64,000 nt of DNA from Dendrolimus kikuchii (taxonomy: Eukaryota; Arthropoda; Insecta; Lepidoptera; Lasiocampidae): assembly GCA_019925095.2 (NCBI GenBank), contig CM034403.1, positions 3,167,690 through 3,231,689 on the forward strand, given 5' to 3'. A program made the position numbers and the translations under genes. Positions within the stretch are counted from its first letter, which is position 1. Every line of letters begins with the position of its first letter. The notes beneath the pieces were generated by a model. That model was not told the DNA's origin. It did not search any database and saw nothing but the letters and a program-made list of their open reading frames with translations. Of the stretch, positions 43,501 through 54,352 are shown piece by piece.

Positions 43501-43820
43501 AAGCGTGGACGAAATTACGGACATATTGTAATACTTGCAACAACTCAGAAGGGTTTATGGTAGTGAAAGAACAGCAACTAGAACCTTACGGTTTTAACAC
43601 ATTACAAACACTAACTTTAACACTCGACGAGCACTTTTAGAACACCTAGCCATCCCTCCAACAATTTAACAGTATAAGAAACTTAGCAATTGGCACAACC
43701 GATAGTGGACTGAAGTCATTGATAAACTATTTTAATTAAAGTGTTATGAATGAAAATAATTTAATACATTACTGTTTAGAAATTACAGATAATATTTTAT
43801 ACAAGATATCATATAAAACA
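43501..43820. other. no recognisable feature
   Basis: AT-rich; a 72-codon frame at 43422-43640 starts inside the B repeat and has no motif. Confidence 0.4.
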
Positions 43821-44029
43821 CTAGCTGTCCCGGCAGACGTTGTTCTGCCCTGAAGAAATAAAATTTAGAACCCGATTCCAGCGCCACCTACCGGGTCCAA
43901 CTGTAAGCTATCCTATCTTTCAAGTCGGATCAAACTGCACACGTTGTGCAAATTTGATTAAAATCGGTCAAGTAGTTTAGGAGTCCATCGCGGACAAACA
44001 ACGTGACACGTAATTTATATATATTAAGA
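43821..44029 (-). mobile_element. Helitron, 209 bp, complete
   Basis: CTAGCTGTCCCGGCAGACG at the left; TC at 44029 next to T. Nearly identical to 61923-62131 and of the same length. The body reads CAGCGCCACCTACCGGGTCC and AAAATCGGTCAAGTAG. Confidence 0.88.
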
Positions 44030-44261
44030 TTATATTTAAAGTTTTACATGTAATAAAATAAACTGAACACAGTACAAATCTATCGCGTCTGCCAACACGA
44101 AAACAAAGTGTAGTGAATACCGTCAATAGAGAGAATTTGAGTTATAATCTGTACACAATCACTACATATAAGATGTAAATATTCCTACATTAAATCATGT
44201 TAAATTATAGAGAACTACTTTATACAGAACAAGCGCTAATCACCGAATAAATAAAAAAACA

Positions 44262-44452
44262 TTTTTTTTTTTTATTGCAGGAGTTCAGCAGACAGGCAGA
44301 CAGACCACTTAATGGAAAGCGGTTACCATCGCCTATGGACAATTGCAACACCAAAGGTGCTACAAATGCGCTGCTGCTCTCTTAAGGGAGACTGGAACCT
44401 GGTCACTAATGCCGGAACACAACTCAAGGTTGTTATTGCGGCATACTCTAGA
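44262..44452 (-). mobile_element. S1 retroposon, 5'-truncated
   Basis: Poly(T), TTGCAGGAG to GGCATACTCTAGA. Stops inside the region upstream of GTATGCC, a different truncation point from the GCCAGG group. Confidence 0.85.
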
Positions 44453-44458
44453 TACATA

Positions 44459-44846
44459 CTTTATTATTCAATTAAGGAAATGGTCGACTGTATCTTTTAG
44501 AAATAAGAGGGTACATAACAAAATTAATTATTAACTTTAAACGGAAACATGACAAGAACAACTATGCTACTAAATAACTGTAACAATATCCTAGTGTTAT
44601 TATAAATTGGAAAAGTTCTTTCAATTCACGAAGGCGTGCTGGGGTTTACATGTGGTAAACGCGTAACTGTGTGCGCGTGGAACCAAAAGCGGGTATGATT
44701 GGACGGTACGCTCGCAACTGATCGTTCCGTCAGACACGCACACTATCGCAATGTGGATAGATGGTATCCTTTTGTCTTAAAAACCAGTCTTAAAACTGGT
44801 CGTACATCTATATTTATTATTTATCTTATCTATATATATATAAAAA
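44459..44846. other. no recognisable feature
   Basis: Contains a small inverted pair AAAACCAGTCTT / AAAACTGGTC and GC-richer text near 44640-44760. Nothing assignable. Confidence 0.35.
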
Positions 44847-45092
44847 CTAGCTTCTGCCCGCGACTTCGTCCGCGTGCAATAGTTTAAAAAAAGAAGTAAA
44901 AAAAAACCCCGATTTTAAAACATTCTTCATTGGTACTCCGCTCCTATTGGTCTTATCGTGATGATATGTAGCCTATAGCCTTCCTCGATAAATGGGCTGT
45001 CTAACACTGAAAGAATTTTTCAAATCAGACCAGTAGTTCTTGAGATTAGCGCGTTCAAGCAAACAAACTCTTCAGCTTTATATATTAGTATA
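44847..45092 (-). mobile_element. Helitron, non-autonomous
   Basis: CTAG at 44847-44850 with GCCCGCGACTTCGTCCGCGTG. The body matches 5.6 and 56.4 kb. The 5' end ATATTAGTATA runs straight into the next element. Confidence 0.82.
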
Positions 45093-45392
45093 AGTCGTGT
45101 TAGTTACACTATTTATAACTCAAGAACGGCTCTACCGATTTGGCTGAAAATTGATGGGGAGGTAGCTTAGAACCCGGAGACGGACATAGAATACTTTTAA
45201 TCCTATTGGAACCGGTAGGTGGCGCTGAGATCGGGTTCTAGAATCCTTTTAATCGCCTGGAGCGATTTTGGTGATTTTGTTTTGTGTGTTTGAGTGGGTT
45301 TAAATCCACAATTGGAACCAGTAGGTGGCGCTGGGATCAGATCGTAGATTCTTATTTTTTCAGAGCAGGACAACGTCTGCCGGGGCCGCTAG
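45093..45392 (+). mobile_element. Helitron, head-to-head with previous copy
   Basis: GTCGTGTTAGTTACAC, CAAGAACGGCTCTACCGATT, GGTAGGTGGCGCTGAGATCG, ACGTCTGCCGGGGCCGCTAG. Related in inverse orientation to 48895-49217. Confidence 0.78.
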
Positions 45393-45595
45393 CATATGAA
45401 TAAAAATGAACCGTAGAAATATATGCAAGCGCATACCTTGAGAACGACTTTACCGATTTCGATGAATTTTTTTGTGTATGTTTGAGTGAGTCCCGGGATG
45501 GTTTAGATTTACAATTGGAACCGGTAGCTGGCACTAGATTCGGGAGCTAGATTTTATTGTTTTTAAGGCAGGACAACATCTGTTGGAATCGCTAG
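45393..45595 (+). mobile_element. Helitron, degraded, tandem with previous
   Basis: GAGAACGACTTTACCGATTT, GGAACCGGTAGCTGGCACTAG, ACATCTGTTGGAATCGCTAG before T. The 3' hairpin is eroded. Confidence 0.65.
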
Positions 45596-45601
45596 TAAAA
45601 T

Positions 45602-45861
45602 GTACATACATACATACATAACTTCACGCCAGTTCCCTTGCGGGGTAGGCACGAACAACAGAGGGCCATTTAGGCATATTCTTACACACCTCACTTGCTT
45701 CTTTGACATTCATAGCCCTTGTCATGCACGCTCGTCTGTTCTTAAGGCTCCTGACATCACCTTCTGTTACACAGTACAGTACACGATCAATTTGATCATG
45801 GAAGGTGTGTCGTGGCCTTCCACGACATCTGCATCCATCCACTTTTGCATTGTATGTCTGT
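45602..45861 (-). mobile_element. RTE LINE, 260-bp 3' end
   Basis: GTAAAAT at 45595-45601 and 45862-45868, a 7-bp probable duplication starting one base after the Helitron CTA end. Carries an 8-bp TACACAGT-type insertion near 45770 that breaks the frame. Confidence 0.85.
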
Positions 45862-45884
45862 GTAAAATTTAATACATATAATTG

Positions 45885-45968
45885 CAACGCCAAGAAACGA
45901 ATCTGAAATCTCTGCGTTCCTGTGAATTAGGCCTGTAAAGGTTTAGCCCACTGAATCACAGACGGCCT
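45885..45968 (-). mobile_element. tSINE fragment
   Basis: GAACGCAGAGATTTCAGATTCG and GGCCGTCTGTGATTCAGTGGG keep the tRNA-like head; the B box is eroded and the body is missing. Confidence 0.5.
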
Positions 45969-46330
45969 TAAACTTTGAATAATATTTATACTACTTTCAA
46001 AATTATCTAATACCCACCCACGCAAACTCGAGCCCAAACCGCTAAGAATACAAGGGTTATCTCTCATCACTTAGCAGATAGTGTCAAGCGGGCTGACACC
46101 TCATTCACACGTCATTCCTACACTCCATTAGAAAACTGTTAAAAAGTTTTAACTGTCCTGTGAAAAGATTTGGGTTTGTTGTAATCTTGTGGGAGGCAAT
46201 GCTATATTACATAACAGGTGATGTTGCGGCGGCGCTGGATTTGATAATAAGCGGACTGCTTCAAAGTATGTAAAATAGAAAGAAAAGAAAATATTGTTTA
46301 TTTAGAGTTATTTAAAATTTCGGCATGTAA
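45969..46330. other. no recognisable feature
   Basis: Mixed sequence, no frame or repeat recognised. Confidence 0.4.
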
Positions 46331-46337
46331 ATGTTCG

Positions 46338-47178
46338 GTCATGTGGAAAGAATGCATGATGAAAGGATGACTAAACAGATATACAATGCAAAAGTGGTAT
46401 GTATAATATGTTGATCGCTGTAGGGTCAAGAAACTATATTTATCCGTGCGGGAACGGAGAAAGAATACAATTTCCTGCGGCCGGGCGGCCTGTCGTAAGA
46501 GGCGACTTAACAACCCACAGCCAGGTGGTAGGGCATTTGCCCGACTGGATGGCTACCACCCCTTGTCTAAGGTATGTCGCCATAACAACCTTCAGTTGTG
46601 TTCCGGCATTAGTGACCAGGTTCCAGTTTCCCTTAAGAGAGCAGCAGCGCATTTGCAGCAACTTGGTGTTGCAAATGTCCATAGGCGATGGTAACCGCTT
46701 TCCATCAAGTGGGCCGTCTGCCTGTCTGCTGATCTCCTGTAATAAAAAAAAAAAAAAAAAATTAATATTAATTAAAAATTAGAGAAAAATTATCTGTGAG
46801 TACATTTTCTGAAGTTTCACTTCTACTGCATGTGAACTGCATACACACACAATATTTTTTTATCTGTAAATATGTATACAACAGTAGTTTTGTTTTTAGA
46901 TGTTTTATACATTATTATATATATTAATGTTATATAGTTTTATATATTAGTGGATGGATGCAGAAGTCGTGGAAGGCCACGACACACCTTCCATGATCAA
47001 ATCGATCGTGTACTAGCAGAAGGTGATGTCAGGAGCCTTAAGAACAAACGAGCGTGCATGACAAGAGCTATGAATGTCAAAGAAGCAAGTGAGGTGTGTA
47101 AGAATAAGCCTAAATGGCGCTCTGTTGTTTGTGCCTACCCCGCAAGGGAACTGGCGTGAAGTTATGTATGTATGTAGT
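46338..47178 (+). mobile_element. RTE LINE 3' part, split by an insertion
   Basis: 46345-46396 (TTCGGTCATGTGGAAAG to CAAAAGTGG) and 46950-47178 (TGGATGGATGCAGAAG to GTATGTATG) are contiguous codons of RTE ORF2, separated by 553 bp that contain an S1 and AT-rich flank. Confidence 0.82.
46442..46760 (+). mobile_element. S1 retroposon, full length, inside RTE
   Basis: ATCCGTGCGGGAACGGAG to CTGTAATAAA plus A18. The plus-strand frame at 46399-46782 (127 codons) merely reads through it. Confidence 0.9.
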
Positions 47179-47189
47179 TTGAACATTAT

Positions 47190-47485
47190 TTAGGTTCTGT
47201 TGTCAAAGACTATACTTCTATAATCACAGATTTCGCCAAGCCTACACTGTTAATTTGACTTTAACAATAAACAGCAGAGTATATATGCGTGTGTGTGTCA
47301 AATAGATGGTAGTGTGTGTAATGTTTTTTTTATTGATTTAATGTATTTTTTAGCATAATTAAAAAATAATAGCATTCCGCACTCTTTCTCTATATAAACT
47401 ATAAGTGTGCGATATTTCATACTCCTCCGTCCGCGCAATTTTCGTAAAAAGGGGTACAAAGTTTTTGCTTCGCGTATTAATATAT
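47190..47485 (-). mobile_element. half of the 34-kb palindromic MITE
   Basis: AAAGACTATACTTCTATAATC, AATTTGACTTTAACAATAAAC, TTTATTGATTTAATGTATTTT and TTTTGCTTCGCGTATTAATA match the centre and one arm of 33911-34430. A GTGTGTGTGTC run lies in the middle. Confidence 0.65.
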
Positions 47486-47704
47486 AGATTTTAATTTGTA
47501 AGATCCCTAGACTGTTTGTCCCTTTGGGGATTATTATCAAGTACAACTATTACTAGATCGTAATTGGGTAAGCTCTTAACTCTGGCGCCCCCATGGCGTG
47601 TTAAACAGTCGTTAAGATACCGTTACATTAGTAAATGAACTTGAGATAAGTAAAGTCGTTAGTTTACTGCTACAACAATCGAGTTCATTAGATTTACGCT
47701 AGAA
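47486..47704. other. no recognisable feature
   Basis: Short AT-rich gap. Confidence 0.4.
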
Positions 47705-48283
47705 ATCTTGGAGTTATCTTCAGTTGACTCGGGGGTAGGCGATGGGAAATGGGCTACCCGACTCCGCAATGCCCTGGCAGGCGTGGGCCCCCCTCACTGG
47801 GCCTCTTCCTATGCCAGGGGACGTATGAGAGGCTACTACTGTGTCTCATTCTTGCGTGGGGCGGTCTGTTACGCGCCCCACGGGAAGAGAGATGAACGCG
47901 CGCGGAACACTCGCGCTCTCATCTCGACGGCATGTGCGGGTGAGTGAGAACCCCTATACCCCTAGGGGCCCCACCCGCGTCGCCCGCTTACGGTGGCCGA
48001 AGGTCCAGTTCCGACCTCCGGCGTCGGCGCGTCCTCCTTTGGCGGGAGCGGAGCAAGGACGTACGCTCACGCTCCCGCTCCGCCTCCTCCTTCGCAAACA
48101 TGACGTGCTCGCAGAAGGAGGAGACGGCGTCCCATCCGGTGCGGCTCCCGACCATGGTGCGCACCACGGCCGGGAGCGAAAGGTCTAGTCCGGTGAAGGC
48201 GACGAGCTCTCGGCGCTGCTCCGTCCATGCAGGACATTCCTGCAGGGTATGCAGCGCCGTATCCTCGGCGTCTCTGTGTCTTG
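47705..48283 (-). mobile_element. R1-clade-like LINE 3' end
   Basis: Markedly GC-rich block in an AT-rich window. The coding end is at 47988-48283, and 47705-47987 is its 3' UTR (GGGGCCCCTAGGGG, GTGGGGCGCGTAACAG, CCTGCCAGGGCATTGCGGAG). 5'-truncated. Confidence 0.72.
47988..48283 (-). pseudogene. R1-like ORF2 C-terminus
   Basis: The minus strand reads DAEDTALHTLQECPAWTEQ, RRELVAFTGLDLSLPAVVRT, MVGSRTGWDAVSSFCEHVM, then an acidic-basic AKEEAERERER and RRRRRSELDLRPP tail, and stops at 47988-47990. DT..HTL.ECPAW is the post-RT zinc-knuckle region of R1-type LINEs. About 95 codons remain; an in-frame stop lies just upstream near 48283. Opposite-strand frames of 115 codons here are shadows. Confidence 0.72.
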
Positions 48284-48375
48284 GCTTTTAGCGGCCACGC
48301 TCGTACAAGGCCTGTAAAATGCCATGGAGAAAGATTTGCTAGAAATAATATATAGTTTCAAAATAAAATGCAGAA

Positions 48376-48691
48376 TTTTTTTTATTGCAGGAGATCAGCA
48401 TACAGGCAGACAGCCCACTTGATGGAAAGCGGTTACCATCGCCTATGGACATTTGCAACACCAAAGTTGCTACAAATGCGCTGCTGCTCTCTTAAGGAGA
48501 CTGGAACCTGGTCACTAATACCGGAACACAACTCAAGGTTATTACTCGTATGGCGACATACTTTTGACCAGGGGTGGTAGCCATCCAGTCGGGCAAATGC
48601 TCTACCACCTGGCTGTGGGTTGTTAAATCGCCTTTTACGACAGGCCGCCCGGCCGCAGGAAATTGTATTCTTTCTCCGTTCCTGCACGGAT
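48376..48691 (-). mobile_element. S1 retroposon, full length
   Basis: Poly(T) TTGCAGGAG to CTGCACGGAT. It has the ATTACTCGTATGG insertion shared with the 34.7-kb copy. TGCAGAAT and TGTAGGAAT flank it, perhaps a decayed duplication. Confidence 0.9.
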
Positions 48692-48894
48692 AGTGTAGGA
48701 ATATTTATATATTATAATTATTTTATTTTATTTATTTATAATTTAATATAATATTTGTGATTCGGTTGCATCTTATTTTAAGTATTTAGGCAAACAATAT
48801 TGTTTATTAATATACTAAAGTTTTGTCATTATCAAACCAAAGAAGTGGCTCTACATTACTTACGTAAAAACTTGCTTACATTTTTATACGTATA

Positions 48895-49217
48895 CTAGCG
48901 GCCCTGACAGACGATGTCCTGCTCTGAAAAAATAAAATCTAGGACCCGATCCCAGCGCCACCTACCGGTTCTAATTGTGGATTTAAACCATCCGGGGACC
49001 CACTCAAACACACACAAACCTAATTACCAAAATCGCTCCAGGTGATTAGGAGGATTCTAGAACACGATCTCAGCGCCACCTACCGGTTCCGGATAAAAAG
49101 TATCCTATGGACTTGGTTCTAAGCTACCTCCCATCAATTTTCAGCCAAATCGGTACAGCCGTTCTTGAGTTATAAATAGTGTAACTAACTAACACGACTT
49201 TCTTTTATATATATAGA
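48895..49217 (-). mobile_element. Helitron, 323 bp, complete
   Basis: CTAG at 48895-48898, 5' TCTATATATATA end at 49217 followed by T. The body CAGCGCCACCTACCGGTTC occurs twice (48955 and 49070), an internal tandem duplication of about 115 bp. Confidence 0.82.
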
Positions 49218-49844
49218 TTTAAACCTTCAGTGAAAAACTATCTAACTGATAGTGAAAACCGCTTAGAAATTCGTTTAGAATGAGGTTAGTGAATAATGCT
49301 GACAAACGCGGAAAGGGACTTTGCATAAAACTTTGTTCTATGCTATAAAGTTGTAGATAAATACACAAACAAATGTATGGTAAAGGACTATGTAAAATGT
49401 ATTTATTGAACAGTAATGGACTAAAAGAAATATCGACTGTGTAAATCCAAAAATAACAGCCGCAAAGTAAGGTAATTAAACACTGAGGTACAGTTTTAAA
49501 CGCCATCTGTTGCACAATAGGGATATGCAGTCGACAAAATTTATCGATAAATCGATATTTAAAAAATGTGCCTTGGGTAGTTTTTAATCGACTTAAAAAA
49601 ATAAGGTTCCCAATTGACACCTTTAACAATAAATTCTAATCTGAAACAATATTTATTTAAATTTAAATGCCTTGTTATAATCTTATTTTTAATATTTTCG
49701 CAATAAAAACAAATTTAATTTCTGTTTAAACAGAAATCAATAATTTCATTGACTATTGACATTGATTAGAATTGTGACTTTAGTACATTCATTCAAAATC
49801 AAACAGGCTGTGACGTCTCGTAGGATGATAAAAAGTATCTTAGT

Positions 49845-49845
<1 letters not shown>
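49218..49845. other. no clear feature
   Basis: TAGGGATATGCAGTCGAC with TTATCGATAAATCGATA near 49518-49557 recalls the ATCGAT-rich hAT of 35 kb, but no right end was found. The 136-codon minus frame at 49219-49629 has no motif. Confidence 0.35.
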
Positions 49846-49892
<47 letters not shown>

Positions 49893-50200
49893 CCGTGCAG
49901 GAACGGAAAAAGAATACAATTTCCTGCGGCCGGGCGGCCTGTCGTAATAGGCGACTTAACAACCCACAGCTAGGTGGTAGGGCATTTGCCCGACTGGATG
50001 ACTACCACCCCTGGTCTAAAGTACGCCATAACAACTTTGAGTTGTGTTCCGGCACTAGTGACCAGGTTCCAGTTTCCCTTAAGAGAGCAGCAGCGCATTT
50101 GTAGCAACTTTGGTGTTGCAAATGCTTATAGGCGATGGTAACCGCTTTCCATCAAGTTGGCCGTCTGCCTGTCGATTTCCTGCAATAAAAAAAAAAAATG

Positions 50201-50232
<32 letters not shown>

Positions 50233-50236
50233 TATT
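49846..50236. repeat. AT microsatellite split by an S1 insertion
   Basis: (AT)n at 49846-49887 and (TA)n at 50199-50236 lie on either side of an S1 copy, which therefore landed within the microsatellite; the exact duplication cannot be resolved. Confidence 0.85.
49891..50198 (+). mobile_element. S1 retroposon, full length
   Basis: ATCCGTGCAGGAACGGAA to TCCTGCAATAAA plus poly(A). Lacks a few bases (AAAGTACGCCATAAC, CTGTCGATTTCC). Confidence 0.9.
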
Positions 50237-50289
50237 TATAATATTTATTTGTTACAAGACAACACACAGACAATAACACTCGTAATAAT

Positions 50290-50432
50290 ACACTCCTAAT
50301 CAGCAATATTCTTGTCACGGGTTGTCTGGAAGAGTTCGCTTTTTAGCGATAAGATCGCCCTTTGTACACAATTAGAATAATACTAGTTCGTAAATTTTCT
50401 GTAATGGTGTACATTAAAGTGTTATCTATATA
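50290..50432 (+). mobile_element. LINE-K 3' end
   Basis: ACTCCTAATCAGCAATATTC, CACGGGTTGTCTGGAAGAG, TTTTTAGCGATAAGATCGCC, GTGTACATTAAAGTG, then ATCTATAT. Confidence 0.72.
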
Positions 50433-50897
50433 ATAATATTATTAAAGATTTTTTCCATATATCTATGTTAGTAATTAATGACTAATACTGGTTTGGTGTT
50501 CTGCTATCAAGTACCCGAACTGTTATTGTTTTATACTACATAGTAGTCAATGTCAGTCGGTAGTCACTATTCTTTAATTTATTTTAAAGACCTTTAACAT
50601 ATTGTTTACTGTACTGTAATATTCACTATGCTTAAAACAGTAGCATAATTAATTATTAAATGTTAAAAAAGTTATGATATAACTGTCAAAAGGTACTAAA
50701 AATTTAAAAATAATTTTAAACTCAACCTTTGACTATTATTATGGATTATTGTCACAATCATTACTAGTATGATAAATAAAATGCTTAGTGAACATTAGTG
50801 TTGTGATATACATTCATTATGTTGTAATTTTTTAATCAGTTGTATTTGTCTCACATTGATGCCACCCTGCAGATGATAATTAACTATATATCTGCTG
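50433..50897. other. no recognisable feature
   Basis: AT-rich flank of the RTE insertion. Confidence 0.4.
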
Positions 50898-50911
50898 ATA
50901 AATTATATATC

Positions 50912-51870
50912 GGCTGCCGTGCTGTCGGCTTTGCTGTTCATCCTATATCTGGACGATTGTCTCCAGAGAATAAGATTGATGGATGTTGGGGTGCGGATAA
51001 ATGATCTAGTTGTAAGCACCTTGCTTTATGCGGATGATGCCGTGCTTTTAGCCGAATCGCCATCAGAACTGCAAACACTAGTCACAATGATGAAAGATGA
51101 CTGTCAGGCGAGAGGCTTACATTTGAATGCGAAGAAAACAAAGGTTATGGTGTTTGAAAGAGAAGAAACCAGAACGAATGCAAGGATAATGGTCGATGAT
51201 GTTATGCTAAAGCAAGTGAATGAGTTTGTATATCTTGGATGTGCTTTTAGCAGGGACGGAAGGTACACCGCTGATATAGAAAGAAGAGTGAATTTGGGGA
51301 ATAGTGTGAATGGAGCGTTAGATAAACTTCTAGGCGCTAAGAACCTCAGCCAGAAGGCCCAGCTCGCCGTACACAACGCGGTCACTCACGTATGGATGCG
51401 AGAGTTGGGTATGGAATAGAGAGCATGAAAGTAGAGTAAACGCGGTCGAGATGCGAGCACTGCGCAAGATCTGCGGAGTGACGCTAGCGGACCGCGTTCG
51501 AAATACCGAAGTAAGAAAGAGAGTTGGTCTGAAAGAGAGTGTCGGGGTGAAGGTAAGGAAAGGAATGCTCCGGTGGTTCGGGCATGTGGAAAGAATGCAT
51601 GATGAAAGAATGACTAAACAGATATACAATGCAAAAATGGATGGATGCAGAAGTCGTGGAAGGCCACGACACACCTTCCATGATCAAATTGATCGTTTAC
51701 TAGCGGAGGGTGATGTCAGGAGCCTTAAGAACAGACGAGCTTGCATGACAAGAGTTATGAATGACAAAGAGGCAAGTGAGGTGTGTAAGATTAAGCCTAA
51801 ATGGCACTCTGTTGTTCGTGCCTACCCCGCAAGGGAACTGGCGTGAAGTTATGTATGTATGTATGTATGT
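50912..51870 (+). mobile_element. RTE LINE, 959-bp copy with 14-bp TSD
   Basis: ATAAATTATATATC flanks at 50898-50911 and 51871-51884. Ends GTATGTATGTATGTATGT. 5'-truncated inside the RQGC motif. Confidence 0.93.
50919..51846 (+). pseudogene. RTE reverse transcriptase, frameshifted
   Basis: Frame 1 (50919-51419) covers LSALLFILYLDDCLQ, LLYADDAVLLAES and GLHLNAKKTK. A 14-bp-class deletion after VHNAV (near 51385) removes LVPTLTYG-type codons and shifts the frame; coding resumes at 51451-51846 with MRALRKICG to PARELA. An extra C near 50917 (GGCTGCCGTG) also breaks the 5' edge. Not functional. Confidence 0.88.
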
Positions 51871-51884
51871 ATAAATTATATATC

Positions 51885-52375
51885 TGCTTTTTTACTTCTT
51901 CTGTATAATTTAACTGATTTTCGATAGAAATGGAACAGTGTCGATAAACATCTAATTTAACGTTATCGACATCTATCTATCGAATCTCGGCAGCCCATTT
52001 CATTTTTATTCCTCTACCCCACAGAGGGTTCTAGCAAAAAATGTCCATGTGAAAAATAGTCATGTTTGCCTTCTTAGATTTGAACAAATGATCTCTCGGT
52101 TGACATTGTTTAACGACTACGGTGTACGGCGCCATATTGACCGTCAATGTTTCGCTCTTTTATGTTTCCAGGAATTTAGTTAATTTCTTTAAAAAGTTGT
52201 TACTTATGGGGGCGTATTTAGTTTTTCTCTTCTTTATCGATGTAACATTTAAAATAAAAACTATAGAACACAATAATATAAATACTAAATAATCATAATT
52301 AATTATCGAAAAGCATTAATAGAAAGATTTAAATTTTTTTTAGGTGAGAAAACTGCGAAAGTAGTGCATACTTTT
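51885..52375. other. no clear feature
   Basis: GTCGATAAACATC and GTTATCGACATC near 51940-51975 form a loose inverted pair; otherwise nothing. Confidence 0.35.
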
Positions 52376-52687
52376 ATCCGTGCAGGAACGGAGAGAGAAT
52401 ATAATTTCCTGCGTTGGGGCGGCCTGTCGTAAAAGGCGACAAAACAACCCACAGCCAGGTGGTAGGGCATTTACCCGACTGGATGGCAACCACCCCTGGT
52501 CTAAAGTATGTCGCCATAACAACTTTGAGTTGTGCTCCGGCATTGGTGACCGGGTTCCGGTCTCCCTTAAGAGTGCAGCAGCGCATTTGTAGCACATTTG
52601 GTGTTGCAAATGTCCATAGGCGATGGCAACCGCTTTCCATCGAGTGGGCCGTCTGCCTGTATGCTGAACTCCTGCAATAAAAAAATA
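52376..52687 (+). mobile_element. S1 retroposon, full length
   Basis: ATCCGTGCAGGAACGGAG to CTCCTGCAATAAAAAA. ATACTTT on both sides is a likely 7-bp duplication. Its CCGGCC region is changed to TTGGGGC. Confidence 0.9.
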
Positions 52688-52915
52688 CTTTCAAACCCGC
52701 GCCCTTTGAGATACGGACGCGTGTGATTCTTTCTGAAACACCCTAGAAGGAATAATGTTTATACCTAACAATACGAAAAGTTCAGGTTTGAATAACAGAA
52801 TTGTTACTTTACGTACACTTAACATTTGTTCGGGGTGGAAATAATTGATCACGTGGCCACGCACGTGCAACGTTCACGTGGGTTAATAATTTATGACTTA
52901 GAAAATTGTATGATA

Positions 52916-53504
52916 TTTTTTTTATTGCATGAATTCCGCTACCTGATGGAAAGCGGTGACCATCACCTATGGACATTTGTAACACCAAAGGTGGGACCAA
53001 TGTGCTGTCCTTCTCAAAACGGAGACTGGTACCTGGCCACTAATACCGGAACCCTACTCAAGGTTGTTATGGCAATATACCCCAGACCAGGGGTGATATT
53101 TTTTTTTTATTGCAGGAGATCAGCAGACAGGCAGACGGCCCACTTGATGGAAAGCGGTTACCATCGCCTATGGACATTTGCAACACCAAAGTTGCTACAA
53201 ATGCGCTGCTGCTCTCTTAAGGGAGACTCGAACCTGGTCACTAATGCCGGAACACAACTCAAGGTTGTTATGGCGACATACTTTAGACCAGGTGTGGTAG
53301 CCATCCAGTCGGGCAAATGCCCTACCATCTGGCTGTGGGTTGTCAAGTCGCCTCTTACGACAGGCCGCCCGGCCGCAGGGAATTGTATTCTTTCTCCGTT
53401 CCTGCACAGATAAAAGCCATCCAGACGGGCAAATACCCTACCAACTGGCTGTGGGTTGTGTTGGCGTCTCTTAAGAAAGGCAGCCCGGCCGCAGGAAATT
53501 ATAG
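52916..53504 (-). mobile_element. old S1 copy, interrupted by a younger S1
   Basis: Parts 52916-53096 and 53413-53504 join to one diverged S1 (CACCTATGGACATTTG, GGGGTGATA|GCCATCCAGACGGGC, AGCCCGGCCGCAGG). The 5' end is lost after GGAAATTA. Confidence 0.8.
53098..53411 (-). mobile_element. S1 retroposon, full length, inside S1
   Basis: Poly(T), TTGCAGGAG to CTGCACAGAT. Far closer to the family majority than its host copy, so it is younger. The 195-codon frame at 52826-53413 spans both and is fortuitous. Confidence 0.9.
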
Positions 53505-53529
53505 AATAGAACAGAATAGAATAGGTAGC

Positions 53530-53722
53530 ATATTTGTCCGTCTGGATAGCTATCACCCTTGGTATAGAGCCCCCATAACAACCTTGAGTTGTGTTCCGAC
53601 ATTAGTGACCAGCTGTACATTGGTATAGCACCTTTGGTGTCACAAATGTCTATAGGCGATGGTAACCGCTTTCCAACAGGTGGGGCGTCTTCTGCCTGTC
53701 TGCTGAACTCTTGCAATAAAAC
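53530..53722 (+). mobile_element. S1 fragment, third in cluster
   Basis: GTAGCATATTTGTCCGTCTGG to CTCTTGCAATAAAAC, with an internal deletion between GTGACCAG and TAGCACC. A TAGAA-rich string (53505-53527) separates it from the previous copy. Confidence 0.78.
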
Positions 53723-54350
53723 AAATTTGTTGCACTGAAATAGCCAATGGAAATGTTACTAACGATTTTCTAGAAAAAGAATTGAAAAATTTCATTTTGA
53801 TAATAATCTTTAAGCGCCTCGAATGCTAAGCAATTGTCAATGGGATCAGTTGTACCGTATCAGAGCCAGTGATGTGAATCATTTAGTCGGCTTGTTGCAG
53901 GATCGAATTTCAACGAGCATTGTCTGTGTTGCCGAACGCATCGGCGAGCAAGCCGAAACGACTACCACTGGTACAGACAGCATAAAAAATTCAATAAGCA
54001 TATGAAAAGTTTAAGACCTGTTATTATTTAACGCTGAGCAATGGTTTTGAGTCATAGTAACATTATCTATCATGCATGCATATTTCCTTTTCTTTTGTAT
54101 ACTGGTGTGTATCTTTCTCTGTCCAAAACTATGGTTTACTTCACGAAGATGCCGCCATTGTATCGTCGATTTTTTGTTTGCGGTGTAACATAAATAGACA
54201 TGTAAGAAATAATGGGTTGTTGACAAATGTGGTAAGTTGATGAACTTATATTAAAAAATAGCGATCGCCCGAAGATTTACTGAATTTGGTGAGTGTTTGA
54301 GTGAGCTGATGTCGAGATATGTGCAAAATATATACTTCTGAAGGCGGATA
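53723..54350. other. no recognisable feature
   Basis: A 60-codon frame at 53823-54005 has no family motif. No shared repeat. Confidence 0.4.
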
Positions 54351-54352
54351 TA

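Noticed and set aside
47708..48291. Plus-strand frames of 79-115 codons in the GC-rich block
   Set aside because: The minus strand encodes a recognisable R1-type LINE end; the plus frames are its shadows.
48676..48702. Second mirrored S1 5' end (TCCTGCAC..GTGTAGGA)
   Set aside because: The flank TGTAGGAAT also resembles TGCAGAAT at the other end, so a decayed target duplication explains it better.
49506..49790. hAT element starting TAGGGATATGCAG
   Set aside because: No matching right terminus or 8-bp duplication found.
52826..53413. 195-codon plus frame
   Set aside because: Runs through two S1 copies in antisense; the S1 antisense strand is generally open and this frame has no other content.
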